Of a stretch of 64,000 nt of DNA, positions 43,831 through 52,367 are shown one piece after another. The translations under genes were made by a program, and so were the position numbers. Origin of the DNA: Pseudomonadota bacterium. Lineage in GTDB: Bacteria; Myxococcota_A; Polyangia; Polyangiales; Polyangiaceae. How positions within the stretch are numbered: the stretch's first letter is position 1; each line of letters opens with the position of its first letter. Where the stretch lies: the NCBI GenBank assembly GCA_023398955.1, contig JAEWRL010000144.1:193339-257338 (forward strand), in the 5' to 3' direction. A model generated the notes under the pieces. The model did not search any database and was not told the origin of the DNA. It saw only the letters and a program-made list of their open reading frames with translations.

Positions 43831-43872
43831 GGACGAGCCTTGCCGGACGAGCCTTGCCGGACGAGCCTTGCC
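43831..43872. repeat. 14-bp tandem repeat, three exact copies
   Basis: GGACGAGCCTTGCC is repeated three times without change at 43831-43844, 43845-43858 and 43859-43872, followed by GGA. It lies 31 bases before a small lipoprotein gene, so copy number could alter its expression or be a plain slippage tract. Confidence 0.8.
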
Positions 43873-43902
43873 GGATGACCAGAGTACAGTTATGGCATTG
43901 GC

Positions 43903-44217
43903 GTGAAGTCATACGATCGCGCGCTCGTTATCTCGGTGCTCGCAGTGCTGGCAGTCGCTTGTGGGACGAGACGTCCCGACCCGAACATGGTGCCTGACCC
44001 ACCGCCAGCACCGCTCGAACCCACCGTTGAAGGGGAGCTTGTTCCGAACGGCTCGCCACCTGAACCCCGGGATTTTGCGGAGGGTCGTGCGCAGGGCGGC
44101 AGTCCCAGCTCTGATGCCCGCTCCAACGGGGGCGCGGGTCTCACTGGTATCGGCGGAGGTCAAGGGGGTGTGGACGGCGCCGCGCCGCAGCCCCAGGGAG
44201 CGGCAGCGAGGGACTGA
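43903..44217 (+). CDS. Small lipoprotein (104 aa)
   Basis: The GTG start gives a short signal peptide with lipobox (LAVLAVACG, Cys at about residue 20). The mature part is low-complexity, Pro/Glu-rich then Gly-rich (GGAGLTGIGGGQGGVDGA). There is no folded domain. It is probably a surface lipoprotein; the Gly-rich style is shared with 45592-46920. Confidence 0.55.
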   Translation: MKSYDRALVISVLAVLAVACGTRRPDPNMVPDPPPAPLEPTVEGELVPNGSPPEPRDFAEGRAQGGSPSSDARSNGGAGLTGIGGGQGGVDGAAPQPQGAAARD

Positions 44218-44406
44218 AGGTGTAGTTAGTGCATCTCGCGACGTGCACCGCACGAGCACGCGCTTGACGGGCTCGTGCTGCTCCGCGACGTCGTGGTGCC
44301 GGTTTCTCACACGCGCGGGCAAGGTGCGCCGTGACACGCCGTGATTCCTGGATTGCACGTCATTACTGGGTAGCGACGGGGCAGATGGTTGCTGTACCCT
44401 GGGACG

Positions 44407-44931
44407 ATGAGCGGTGGTGGATATCCTCCTGGCTACGGAAACCCTGGTGGCAACAACCCTCCCGGAGGCTTCGCTCCGCCCGGGGGGCCTGGTGGCTATG
44501 GAGCTCCACCGGGTGGGGGTGCTCCTGGGGGCTACGGAGGTCCGCCTGGGCATGCGCCTCCTCCTGGCGGAGGCGGGGGCTCTCAAGGGTATGGGCCGCC
44601 AGCAGGTGGGTACGGATACGGCTCTCCGGCGGCAGGACCCTATCCTGGAGCCGCGCATGGGGCAATAAACCCCCATGCACCCTATGGCATCGACCCGGTT
44701 TCCGGCCTACCATTCTCGGACAAACAGAAGATTGTTGCCCTCGTTCTGCAGGTATTCCTCGGTGCTTTCGGTGCCGGCCGGTTCTACACGGGGCACACGA
44801 CCATTGCGGTCGTGCAGCTCGTGGTCAGCTGGGTAACCTGCGGGCTCGGCGCGATTTGGCCGCTGATTGACGGCATCATGATGGCCATGGGCAAAGTGCC
44901 CGACGCTCAGGGCCGGCCGCTGCGGGACTAG
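44407..44931 (+). CDS. TM2-domain membrane protein with Gly/Pro-rich head (174 aa)
   Basis: Residues 1-90 are a low-complexity Gly/Pro/Tyr segment (GGYPPGYGNPGG and repeats). Then FSDKQKIVALVLQVFLGAFG begins the TM2 domain, with GAGRFYTGHTTIAVVQL and the second helix ending in IWPLIDGIMMA. TM2 proteins are small integral membrane proteins of unclear role. I start at ATG 44407, since the six upstream residues of the longer frame have no support. The head resembles prion-like or GYF-binding sequences. Confidence 0.8.
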   Translation: MSGGGYPPGYGNPGGNNPPGGFAPPGGPGGYGAPPGGGAPGGYGGPPGHAPPPGGGGGSQGYGPPAGGYGYGSPAAGPYPGAAHGAINPHAPYGIDPVSGLPFSDKQKIVALVLQVFLGAFGAGRFYTGHTTIAVVQLVVSWVTCGLGAIWPLIDGIMMAMGKVPDAQGRPLRD

Positions 44932-44945
44932 CGGGAGTTCCCGCT
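44930..44945 (+). terminator. Short hairpin at the end of the TM2 gene
   Basis: AGCGGG and CCCGCT pair around an AGTT loop and overlap the TAG stop. The T tract is absent, so activity as a factor-independent terminator is uncertain. Confidence 0.35.
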
Positions 44946-45121
44946 CCCTGACGTGCGCCGCGCGACGGAGTATCCGGCGATGATGGGTTGGCCGGTTCTT
45001 TTGTGGAGTGACCGCAAATGCCATCCGGAAAATCCCTTGCGCAGGCCCCCTCGCGTGAGCTACACACGCCTCCCTTAACAGGGACTGAGGCCCACGCGGG
45101 TTCAGTGCCTGACGGCGTCAC

Positions 45122-45205
45122 GCGAAGGTGGCGGAACTGGCAGACGCGCTAGATTCAGGTTCTAGTGGGGTTACTCCCGTGGAGGTTCAAGTCCTCTCCT
45201 TCGCA
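45122..45205 (+). tRNA. tRNA-Leu (anticodon CAG)
   Basis: The full cloverleaf is visible: acceptor arms GCGAAGG and CCTTCGC; D-arm GGCGGAACTGGCAGACGC; anticodon stem CTAGA/TCTAG around loop TTCAGGT (anticodon CAG); long variable arm; and T-arm with loop TTCAAGT. The discriminator base is A, followed by CCG, so the terminal CCA is not completely encoded. A hairpin follows 10 bases downstream. Confidence 0.95.
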
Positions 45206-45214
45206 CCGATAGCA

Positions 45215-45244
45215 GCATCAGGGGCACCGTTGGTGTCCCGATGC
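45215..45244 (+). terminator. Hairpin downstream of tRNA-Leu
   Basis: GCATC-A-GGGGCACC pairs with GGTGTCCC-GATGC around a GTT loop, with one bulged A and one G-T pair. It lies just after the tRNA and probably ends its transcript, though only a weak T run (TTGCTCGTGTT) follows. Confidence 0.5.
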
Positions 45245-45591
45245 TTGCTCGTGTTCCGATGCGAGTGCTTGGGAACAGGGCAAACCGTGTACCGAGGCGT
45301 GTGAGGGCGCGGTGCGAGCACCAGGGAGGGGTGGTGAGGGAGGTCATTGTGAAGCAGTGGCGAACGTCCAGGTGGAGTCCGACCCACGGTATGGACCGTT
45401 ACCCATCTCGCGTCGAGGCCATCTCGCGTCGAGGCCAAGGGGTGACGCACGACGCCGTGCTCGCTTTGAGCCCCTGAGTTCCTGGGTGGGCGGTTCATCA
45501 GGGGGCGCCGCGTGAACTCGCGGCTCGATCTGATGAGGATGCTATGCTCCCGGCCGGCGCCGAGGAGGCCCAACAGGGCGCAGAGGACTTC
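45245..45591. other. Intergenic region with a 16-bp tandem duplication
   Basis: No credible gene in 347 bases. ATCTCGCGTCGAGGCC occurs twice in tandem at 45405-45420 and 45421-45436. A Shine-Dalgarno (AGAGGA) for the downstream lipoprotein lies at its right end. Confidence 0.45.
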
Positions 45592-46920
45592 ATGATGCAC
45601 TTCAATAGGTTCGGATTCGGATGCTTCCTTCTCATCGCTTCGGGAGCACTGTCGGGGTGTTCGGCAAGCGGGGACGAGGAGTGCATCATCGGAACAGAAG
45701 GCTGCCTTTGCTATGGCAACGCTAGCTGTGATCCGGGCCTCGTCTGCGAGCCGAATGCGGGCATCTGCACGGTCGCACCAGGGAGCGGAGGTCAGGGCGG
45801 AACGACTCCTGGCAGCGGGGGCGGGCAGGCCATTGGCGGCTCTGCGGGAATCCGCGACCCCGGCGGCGTGGGCGGAATGGTCGCGTCGGGTGGGGCTACG
45901 TCGGGCGCGGGTGGTTTCAGTACAGCGGGCGCTGGCGGAGCATCGCCCGGCGCTGGTGGCGACCTCACCTCCGGTGGAGCCTCGGGTAGTGGCGGCGCAG
46001 GTTTCGCTGGAGCACCGCTCGAAGCGGGGAGCGCGGGTGCCGGTGGGCAGGGCGGTTCACTCCAGGGTGGTAGTGCGGGAGAGGCAGCCGTTGGCGGTGG
46101 GACCGCTGGGGCTCCTGCTCCGTCGGGTGGCGCGGGTGGTCTTGGTGGGGGAGGCGGTGCGGCAGGCCAGGCGGGGGACGGCAGCGCAGGCAACGCGGGA
46201 GCGGCTGGTGGGGGCTCTATCTCCGATTGGATTGGCGCCTGCTTGAGGGTGGGCTTCGTTGGGGAGGACCGTTCGACAGCGAGCGGCGCTGAGCCGGATC
46301 AGATCATCACGTGGCTCGAGGCGCTCGGTGCCGACGTGACACGCATTGGGCCCAATGAGACGCTGACGGATGACCTTTTGGCACCCCTGAATGTCGTGGT
46401 TGTCGGCAACATGGAGGCGCGCACGAACGACGGTGAGCCTTACATGGAGCCTGCGATTGATTCGATGACGGCTTGGGTCGAATCAGGGGGTGGGCTGCTG
46501 ACGCTCGCGGGGTACACTGGCGATGAGTACGCCGTACAGCCCACGAGCGACCTCTTGAGCCTCCTCGGACTTGCCTACGAGTACGAGGGCCGCGGTGCGG
46601 GCATCCTGGGAGGTGAGCAGACTCCCAACCCGATCCCCGTCGGGGACGGCGCGACCCATCCGGTGCTGGACCGCGTTTCGCAAGTTGGCATCTACTACGC
46701 CTATCCGGTCAGCGGAAATGGCACGGTTCTCCTGGAGCATGAGGGGACGTCTCTCGCCATTGCTCATGAACAGGTGAACGGTCGCGCCATCGCCTTCGCG
46801 GACGAATACATCACCCTTGTTTCCGAGTGGCCGAACCACGCGAATCTGGACCATGAGATGTTGTGGCTCAACATGCTCGCCTGGCTCGCTGAGCCGAGCG
46901 GATGCGTCCCTGAGGAGTGA
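45592..46920 (+). CDS. Lipoprotein with Gly-rich stalk and GATase1/ThuA-like C-terminal domain (442 aa)
   Basis: The signal peptide ends in a lipobox (SGALSGCS). A short Cys-rich knot follows (DEECIIGTEGCLCYG, then CDPGLVCEPNAGIC), then ~150 residues of Gly/Ala/Ser-rich stalk, and a folded domain from about residue 225. That domain (ACLRVGFVGEDRSTAS, LNVVVVGNMEARTNDG, VESGGGLLTLAGYTGDEYAV) resembles glutaminase-like/ThuA folds without an evident catalytic Cys. The Cys knot plus Gly stalk is a typical myxobacterial surface-lipoprotein plan. The product is probably cell-surface exposed; its ligand is unknown. Confidence 0.75.
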   Translation: MMHFNRFGFGCFLLIASGALSGCSASGDEECIIGTEGCLCYGNASCDPGLVCEPNAGICTVAPGSGGQGGTTPGSGGGQAIGGSAGIRDPGGVGGMVASGGATSGAGGFSTAGAGGASPGAGGDLTSGGASGSGGAGFAGAPLEAGSAGAGGQGGSLQGGSAGEAAVGGGTAGAPAPSGGAGGLGGGGGAAGQAGDGSAGNAGAAGGGSISDWIGACLRVGFVGEDRSTASGAEPDQIITWLEALGADVTRIGPNETLTDDLLAPLNVVVVGNMEARTNDGEPYMEPAIDSMTAWVESGGGLLTLAGYTGDEYAVQPTSDLLSLLGLAYEYEGRGAGILGGEQTPNPIPVGDGATHPVLDRVSQVGIYYAYPVSGNGTVLLEHEGTSLAIAHEQVNGRAIAFADEYITLVSEWPNHANLDHEMLWLNMLAWLAEPSGCVPEE

Positions 46921-46973
46921 TGGATTGTGGGCGCCGGCCTGCAGCGTAAGAGCGTCTACCACTCGCGCTGGGG

Positions 46974-48329
46974 TCACTGTTGGCTCGCCTGACGGCGCGC
47001 GATGGCGATGAGCTCCACGTGCGCGGTGCGAGGCAGCATGTCAAAGACGTGCACCTCGCCAAAGCGCCACCCGTGCGTTTCGAGCTGCTTCATATCCCGC
47101 GCGAATGAACTGGCATTGCAGCTCATATAGACGACCTGTCCGCGTGATAGGGACGCAATAGCGTTCATCACCGGAGCATCCAAGCCGCGCCGCGGTGGGT
47201 TCAACAAGACGAGGTCCGGCTCTTCCGGCCATGCCGGAGCTTGCTTGGAAAGGTCGACCACGGCATAGTCAGCGGAGATCTGCGCATCCGAAGCGTTCCT
47301 GCGCGCCAGTTGGATGCTTTCTGGAATGCTGTCGACGCCGATCAGGCGCGGGGTGCAGTCCCGGTGAGCTTGTGCCACCGTGATGCCGAGACCGCCCACG
47401 CCGCAGTACCAGTCTACGATGCAGCGCGGTGCCGATGCAGCTCGAGCTGCCCAAGCATACATGGCTTCGGCCACCTCGCTGTTGAGTTGTGAGAACGTGG
47501 CGGCGCTGAGATGCAGGGCGGCGGGGCCGATCGCCTCGACGATTGTAGCGTCGCCCCAGACGCAGTGCGAAGGACCTACCCGAAGGGCGTTCCCCCGTTC
47601 GCCATTCACGCTATAGGAGATCCCCTTCCAGAGACCGGATTGCCCCAGCTTGGGTATCCACGTGGAAACCCAAGGTGCGACGTCTCCGCCAACGACGAGG
47701 TCGAGGAGGGCCTCTCCTGCGCCGTTCGCGCGCAGGGTGACGTAGCGCAGACCGGCGGGATCTGGATGAATCGGGGCATCCAGCTGCCGCAAGGCGTTCT
47801 GGAGTTCCTGTGCAAGGTCTGCTAGGGGCGCGCGAACGACTTCGCAACCATCCATCGGAGCGATGTGGTGACTGCGAGGTGAGAACGACCCCAGCATGGC
47901 GCGTCCGCGGCCGTCCCGCGCCACGACGAAGTGGCATCGGTTCCGATACCGCTGCTCCGAGACGCTGTCGTGCCAGTGCAAGCTGGGCCCGAGTTGGTGC
48001 TTGGCGAGGGATTCGCGAACCCGCTGCATCTTCAATGTGGAAGCAGCTTCCGGCGCAACGTGCGCCAGGGCGCAGCCTCCGCAGCGGCCCCGCGTCGGCC
48101 ATGCGTGGGGGCAGGTTGGTACCCGATGATGCGGGCCTCGGTGGTGGACCTCTTCGATGTGGCTCCAGCCGACCTCAGAGTGCCGACTGCGTGCATCGAG
48201 GCGGACCGTGAGGACGTCTCCAGGCGCTCCGCCCGGGATCCGCAGCTTCAGGGCGGCGAGGTGGACGATGCCCAGCCCTTCCGCGTCGAGGGTCTCCACG
48301 ACGACTTTGCAGCAATCGCCCACGAGCAT
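46974..48329 (-). CDS. RumA/RlmD-type rRNA (uracil-5-)-methyltransferase (451 aa)
   Basis: An N-terminal TRAM-like domain (KVVVETLDAEGLGIVHL) and Fe-S cluster Cys (CPHAWPTRGRCGGC, then MDGCEVV) come first. A SAM-binding fold follows (IVDWYCGVGGLGITVAQ, LIGVDSIPESIQLARRN, DLVLLNPPRRGLDAPV). The catalytic Cys is in VVYMSCNASSFARD. The family methylates a uridine of 23S rRNA (or tRNA). I use the ATG at 48329; the ~69 upstream residues of the longer frame have shadow composition. The spacing of the first two cluster Cys is longer than in E. coli RumA. Confidence 0.88.
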   Translation of the reverse strand: MLVGDCCKVVVETLDAEGLGIVHLAALKLRIPGGAPGDVLTVRLDARSRHSEVGWSHIEEVHHRGPHHRVPTCPHAWPTRGRCGGCALAHVAPEAASTLKMQRVRESLAKHQLGPSLHWHDSVSEQRYRNRCHFVVARDGRGRAMLGSFSPRSHHIAPMDGCEVVRAPLADLAQELQNALRQLDAPIHPDPAGLRYVTLRANGAGEALLDLVVGGDVAPWVSTWIPKLGQSGLWKGISYSVNGERGNALRVGPSHCVWGDATIVEAIGPAALHLSAATFSQLNSEVAEAMYAWAARAASAPRCIVDWYCGVGGLGITVAQAHRDCTPRLIGVDSIPESIQLARRNASDAQISADYAVVDLSKQAPAWPEEPDLVLLNPPRRGLDAPVMNAIASLSRGQVVYMSCNASSFARDMKQLETHGWRFGEVHVFDMLPRTAHVELIAIARRQASQQ

Positions 48330-48444
48330 CGTGCAGCTATAACACGGAACAGCATGGCGCAGGGAGCCTCCGCTCCGACCTTCTCGTCCCCGTTGCCCGT
48401 AGGCCGGAGCCGCGCCCCGCACCGGACCGATTCCGCGAACGGGC

Positions 48445-48975
48445 TCAGCTGCTGGAGCGCGCGGCACCCCCGTGTGCTGGTGGTGCCTGTTGGACCTTGC
48501 GGTCTGGACAGCGGGTGCTTCGCGCGGATTCTCCACCAGCGTTCGAAGAGTCGTTCGGTTGTGCCCGAGCGGGGGCGCGCGCGTACTGGCTGGCGCTACG
48601 TAGGACGGTGATGGCTAGCTGTTCGCCAACGGCCCGGCGTAGAGCTTCGCATACTTGAGGCGATACGTCAGAAGGCCCTCCACGCTGGACGATGAGACCG
48701 TTTCGCCGCTTTACGTGATCAGGAAACTTATTGCCAGCGCGCAGGATCCTTCCCACGAGTGATGTCCGCGATTCTCCCTGCTGTTCCGCGACAATGACTA
48801 CCGTCGCGGCCACGAGCAGCTCGGTGAGGACGGGCGGCCAGGACGCTCCTCGCTCGACAAGAACCAGCCATCCCTCTTCCCCCGCGGTGTCCGGCGAGAA
48901 ACGGACACGCCGAGCGGCACCAAGCTCGCGCCGCGGCTCCGGATCAGAAATCGTAGCGTGCGTCCAAGGCGTCAT
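48445..48975 (-). CDS. Hypothetical protein (176 aa)
   Basis: The ATG at 48975 has a strong Shine-Dalgarno (AAGGAGG) seven bases upstream, the main reason for the call. The N-terminal half has hydrophobic strands (EGWLVLVERGASWPPVLTEL, LLVAATVVIVAEQQ, about residues 34-68) that could form a small alpha/beta domain. The C-terminal 60 residues are Arg/Ser/Pro-rich and disordered. No family recognised. Confidence 0.5.
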   Translation of the reverse strand: MTPWTHATISDPEPRRELGAARRVRFSPDTAGEEGWLVLVERGASWPPVLTELLVAATVVIVAEQQGESRTSLVGRILRAGNKFPDHVKRRNGLIVQRGGPSDVSPQVCEALRRAVGEQLAITVLRSASQYARAPARAQPNDSSNAGGESARSTRCPDRKVQQAPPAHGGAARSSS

Positions 48976-49502
48976 CCTTGCCTCCTTGCCCTCGAGCAGA
49001 CAGCTGGATGGCCTGACCAATGAAGACTCCATCCCATTCCGAGGGAGGTCGACCTGGTGGGCACCTGGCTTGCTAGAGCGGAGTTCCAGCTGTTGAGTTG
49101 TTCCACTTGCCTCCATTGTCTTTGATGCGCCTGCTCCGCCTGGCTCCGTGCCGACGAGAAGCGGTGTCGTGCACGTCCGCTCCGGTCGCTGTTCGAGTAC
49201 TCCAACCCTCCGCATGCTGCACTTATTCCGAATCTCCGTGGGCAGACGCTCACGTCTGCCGCTGCTTGCAGTCCGGTTGGGACCAGAGTGGTCGGGTCGG
49301 CGGGGTGAGGCAAACTGCCGCAGGGTTCGGCGTTGTCGAGAGATGAACATCAGGCGCGTCGATCGTGGTGCCCCCTGGTGACCTTCGTGGTGCCTGCTCG
49401 CGACGAGTGGGCAACAATGTGGCCTCGCGGGTGACCCGTACGCCGGGGCGGGAGCCGCGCGGTGGTTTCAATCCACCCATCCGCGCGGTATGGGTGGAGG
49501 CC
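48976..49502. other. Intergenic region without convincing genes
   Basis: In these 527 bases the frames on both strands are Arg/Pro-rich shadows. Divergent promoters for the flanking genes should be here, but no clear hexamers, sigma-54 site or hairpin was seen. Confidence 0.35.
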
Positions 49503-49883
49503 ATGAAGCGAATCGCAGCCTCGGCGCTTGGGATCATGTTGACGGCTTGTTTTTCGACGCACTCTGCCAAGCAGAAACATGCGGACTTCCATCGTTGCGC
49601 TGCGGACAGCGTCCACGCGGAAGCCGTCGAGGTGGACGGCAGGGAAGCCGTGCGCACGCAGGGGTGCGGCCACGACGAGCTGTTCTTCTGCATCGGCGCC
49701 AAATGCCGTTCGCCGCGGATGCTCGCTGTCCGGCTCTTCAGTGCGAAGCACTCCTGTGAGCAAGACGAAGTGCAAACCAGCTCGGTCGGCAATGTCTGGA
49801 CCCTGCAAGGTTGCGGTAAGGAGGCGCGCTACCGCTGCGTACCGGCGCCCCGTGATGCTGTTGACTGCCAAGACATCGAATGA
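49503..49883 (+). CDS. Lipoprotein of two Cys-repeat units (126 aa)
   Basis: The signal peptide ends in a lipobox (IMLTACF, Cys at 16). The mature protein is an internal duplication: unit 1 runs from C-AADSVHAEAVEV to TQGCGHDELFFC, unit 2 from C-EQDEVQTSSVG to LQGCGKEARYRC. Both share Cys-x3-Asp-x-Val, QGCG and a final aromatic-x-Cys, so each likely folds around disulfides. Similar QGCG units recur in myxobacterial lipoproteins. Function unknown; outer-membrane or periplasmic location. Confidence 0.7.
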   Translation: MKRIAASALGIMLTACFSTHSAKQKHADFHRCAADSVHAEAVEVDGREAVRTQGCGHDELFFCIGAKCRSPRMLAVRLFSAKHSCEQDEVQTSSVGNVWTLQGCGKEARYRCVPAPRDAVDCQDIE

Positions 49884-49910
49884 CCAGCGGATGGCGCGAT
49901 CCGCGTCATT

Positions 49911-50408
49911 TCAACGGCCCGAGAGCTGCCGAGAGATGATGTATCGCTGTTGGTCGGTTAGCTTATCGGATGCCTTGCGCAACAGGTCTGCCTCCTCTTG
50001 AAGGTGCACGAGGAAGGCCACGTGGAATCGCTCGTAGGTTTCGACAACCTCGGGCAGACGACGGCTCAGGTCGTTGGGTGCCATGCTGCGCAGCAATCCG
50101 ATCATCTGATCGAGTGCTCCCCTGATGAAGCGATGAGCGTACGCCAACTGCTCCAGGCCGCTCCCATACTCGGGGAGCAGCTCAGACAGAAAGGGGAAGG
50201 CGTCGCTCTCCTCGCATCCGAAGTGTGCGGTCAGCTGATCTGCCAACGATGTGGATTGCCTCAGCAGTTCGCCGTGAAGGCGCGAAGCGGAGAAGGTCTT
50301 GCTCAGAAGCCCGTTGAGCAGCGCTGTCACGTGCTTGACCTGAGAACCGAGAACGTCGTGATCGTGCTCCAAGAGGTCGACGCCGTCCATTCGTTCGTAC
50401 CGTAGCAT
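49911..50408 (-). CDS. Hemerythrin-like HHE-domain protein (165 aa)
   Basis: The spacing of metal ligands fits the HHE cation-binding fold: DLLEHDHDVLGSQV near the start, then TAHFGCEESDAFPFL (H and E, about residues 61-75), AYAHRFIRGAL, and FLVHLQEEADLL. It is all helical and cytoplasmic. Such proteins bind a di-iron centre and serve in oxygen, nitric oxide or iron handling. Convergent with the lipoprotein gene, with a small hairpin (GCGGAT/ATCCGC at 49887-49904) between them. Confidence 0.8.
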   Translation of the reverse strand: MLRYERMDGVDLLEHDHDVLGSQVKHVTALLNGLLSKTFSASRLHGELLRQSTSLADQLTAHFGCEESDAFPFLSELLPEYGSGLEQLAYAHRFIRGALDQMIGLLRSMAPNDLSRRLPEVVETYERFHVAFLVHLQEEADLLRKASDKLTDQQRYIISRQLSGR

Positions 50409-50673
50409 AGCTGCTGCCTTCTCTCCGCTGCGGGGTCAGAGCCAGCGACGGGCCCGCTGTTCCGGTGAGTCAGTCGGGGGCCTCGGCGCTTAACGTCATG
50501 ACGTGTTGGCGGGCGGCTGCGCGCACTGCTTCGTGCTATCCGGATGGTCGTGCTGTGTGGCGGCCGACGTCATGGAGGTCTCCGTACGTCGTACGGGCGC
50601 GGGTCACAGCGAGCCCGTTGCGGCAGGGCTGAGCACCGCCAGGCGGACGCGACGGCCCGTTGCGGCTGTCCGC

Positions 50674-51504
50674 TCAAGCTCGCGCAACGGTGGTGCTAGT
50701 CTTCCCCACGACAGCGCGCAGCAGGTGGCGCTGAGCGACGACGAAGACCGCAAGCGCTGGCATGCTGAGCAGGACATTCCCAGCCATGACGATGTGCCAG
50801 CGTACGCCCGTGCCCTGTTCCCGGAGCAGGGCCACGCCGAGCGGCAGCGTTCGGACTGCGTCGTCCGTCGTCATCACGAGGGGCCAGAAGTAGTCGTTCC
50901 AGTGATAAACGAAGCTGAAGATGAAGAAGCTGACGAGGGTGGGCTTGAGCAGCGGCGCGAGCAACGAGAACACGATGCGAAGCTCGCCAGCGCCATCCAT
51001 CCGGGCGGCTTCGATCAACGTGTCTGGCACGCTCAGCAGCGCCTGGCGCACGAGGAACGTGCCGAACGCGCTGACCCCGAAGGGAAGCACCAAACCGAGC
51101 ATCGTGTTCACTAGGCCAACGTCGGCCATCAGCAAAAAGACCGGGACGAAGCGTACCTGAGCGGGAATGAGCAACGTCGCCACCACAATCACCAGCGCGA
51201 CTGTTCGACCGCGGAAATCGAGTTTCGCGAGGGCGTAGCCAGCAGGAAGCGCCACACCCATCTGCAAAGCTGCGATTGCGATCGCCATGACTGTCGTGTT
51301 GAAGAGGTACCGCCCGACGGGCATGGAGCGCAGTACCTCTCCGTATGCGTCCCAGTTGAGCGTACTGGGGAGGGGGGCCGTGGGTGCTCGGACTATCTCC
51401 GAGAGGGTCTTGAAGCTCGTGAGGACCATCCAGGCATAGGGAAGGAGCCAGAGGCTCGCTACCACGAGCAGCAAGACGTTGATCAGCCAGCCGCGAGCCC
51501 TCAT
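50674..51504 (-). CDS. Sugar ABC transporter permease, MalG type (276 aa)
   Basis: Six hydrophobic segments and the permease EAA loop (EAARMDGAGELRIVFSLLAP, about residues 186-205) identify a CUT1-family inner-membrane permease; PYAWMVLTSFKTLSEI near the start is typical of MalG-like subunits. It overlaps the MalF-type permease stop by ATGA and is the last gene of the four-gene operon. Confidence 0.9.
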   Translation of the reverse strand: MRARGWLINVLLLVVASLWLLPYAWMVLTSFKTLSEIVRAPTAPLPSTLNWDAYGEVLRSMPVGRYLFNTTVMAIAIAALQMGVALPAGYALAKLDFRGRTVALVIVVATLLIPAQVRFVPVFLLMADVGLVNTMLGLVLPFGVSAFGTFLVRQALLSVPDTLIEAARMDGAGELRIVFSLLAPLLKPTLVSFFIFSFVYHWNDYFWPLVMTTDDAVRTLPLGVALLREQGTGVRWHIVMAGNVLLSMPALAVFVVAQRHLLRAVVGKTSTTVARA

Positions 51505-52367
51505 ACAGCACCTCTACGGCGCCAGGTCCAAAGCTGGAGGCCAGTTAGCGCCAGGAGGAGGAAGAAGAAAGCGACGACCTCCGCACTGGCGCGACCCACC
51601 CGAAGATTCTGAAATATCTGTTCATAGATGGCATAGACGAAGAAAGTCGTCGAATTACTAGGACCACCCTGAGTCATGACCCGCACCACGTCAAAGACCT
51701 GGAAGCTCAGAATCAGCGCAGTAATCTGCACGAACGCCGCCGTGGGTCGAAGTAGGGGCCAGGTGACGTTGGAGAAGGTGCGTAGCCGACCCGCCCCATC
51801 GAGCGCGGCAGCCTCGATAAGGCTTCGAGGCACGTCCTGAAGGCCCGCGATGAATAGCACCATCGCATAGCCCGTTATTTTCCAAGCCGTGACGAGGGCG
51901 AGCGTGTAGGGAGCGACATCGGGATCACCAAGCCAGTCTGGTGTAGGAAGGCCAAGCCAGCGTGTCAGGTGAGAGAGGATTCCTGCGTCCGCGTCGAGCA
52001 CCCATAGCCACAAGAGTGCAACGCTCACCCAGCTGACGACGTAAGCACTGAACACCGCGCCCCGAATGAACGCGAAGTAGCGGCCCGGTCGCGCCAGAGC
52101 CAGTGCGAGGATGAGGCCTACGCTGGTCGACCCCGCCACGGCCACGATGCTGAAGAGGGCGGTCATCGCGAAGGTGTGGGCGAGCTCGCCCGACTCGATG
52201 AGCCATCGATAGTGCGCCAACCCAATGAAACGGGGTGGAGTGAGCAAGTCCCAGGCATAGAGGCTTCGATAGAAGGCGTACACCAACGGGTAGAAGAAGA
52301 AGAGCGCCAGCAGCACCATCGTGGGCGCCAGCATGAAATACGGGTCACCCCTCCTCCGAGCTTTCAT
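51501..52367 (-). CDS. Sugar ABC transporter permease, MalF type (288 aa)
   Basis: Hydrophobic helices, a start of PTMVLLALFFFYPLVYAFYR and the EAA loop (IEAAALDGAGRLRTFSNVTW, about residues 193-212) mark the UgpA/MalF-like partner permease. The start overlaps the binding-protein stop by ATGA and the stop overlaps the next permease, so stoichiometric expression is expected. Confidence 0.9.
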   Translation of the reverse strand: MKARRRGDPYFMLAPTMVLLALFFFYPLVYAFYRSLYAWDLLTPPRFIGLAHYRWLIESGELAHTFAMTALFSIVAVAGSTSVGLILALALARPGRYFAFIRGAVFSAYVVSWVSVALLWLWVLDADAGILSHLTRWLGLPTPDWLGDPDVAPYTLALVTAWKITGYAMVLFIAGLQDVPRSLIEAAALDGAGRLRTFSNVTWPLLRPTAAFVQITALILSFQVFDVVRVMTQGGPSNSTTFFVYAIYEQIFQNLRVGRASAEVVAFFFLLLALTGLQLWTWRRRGAV

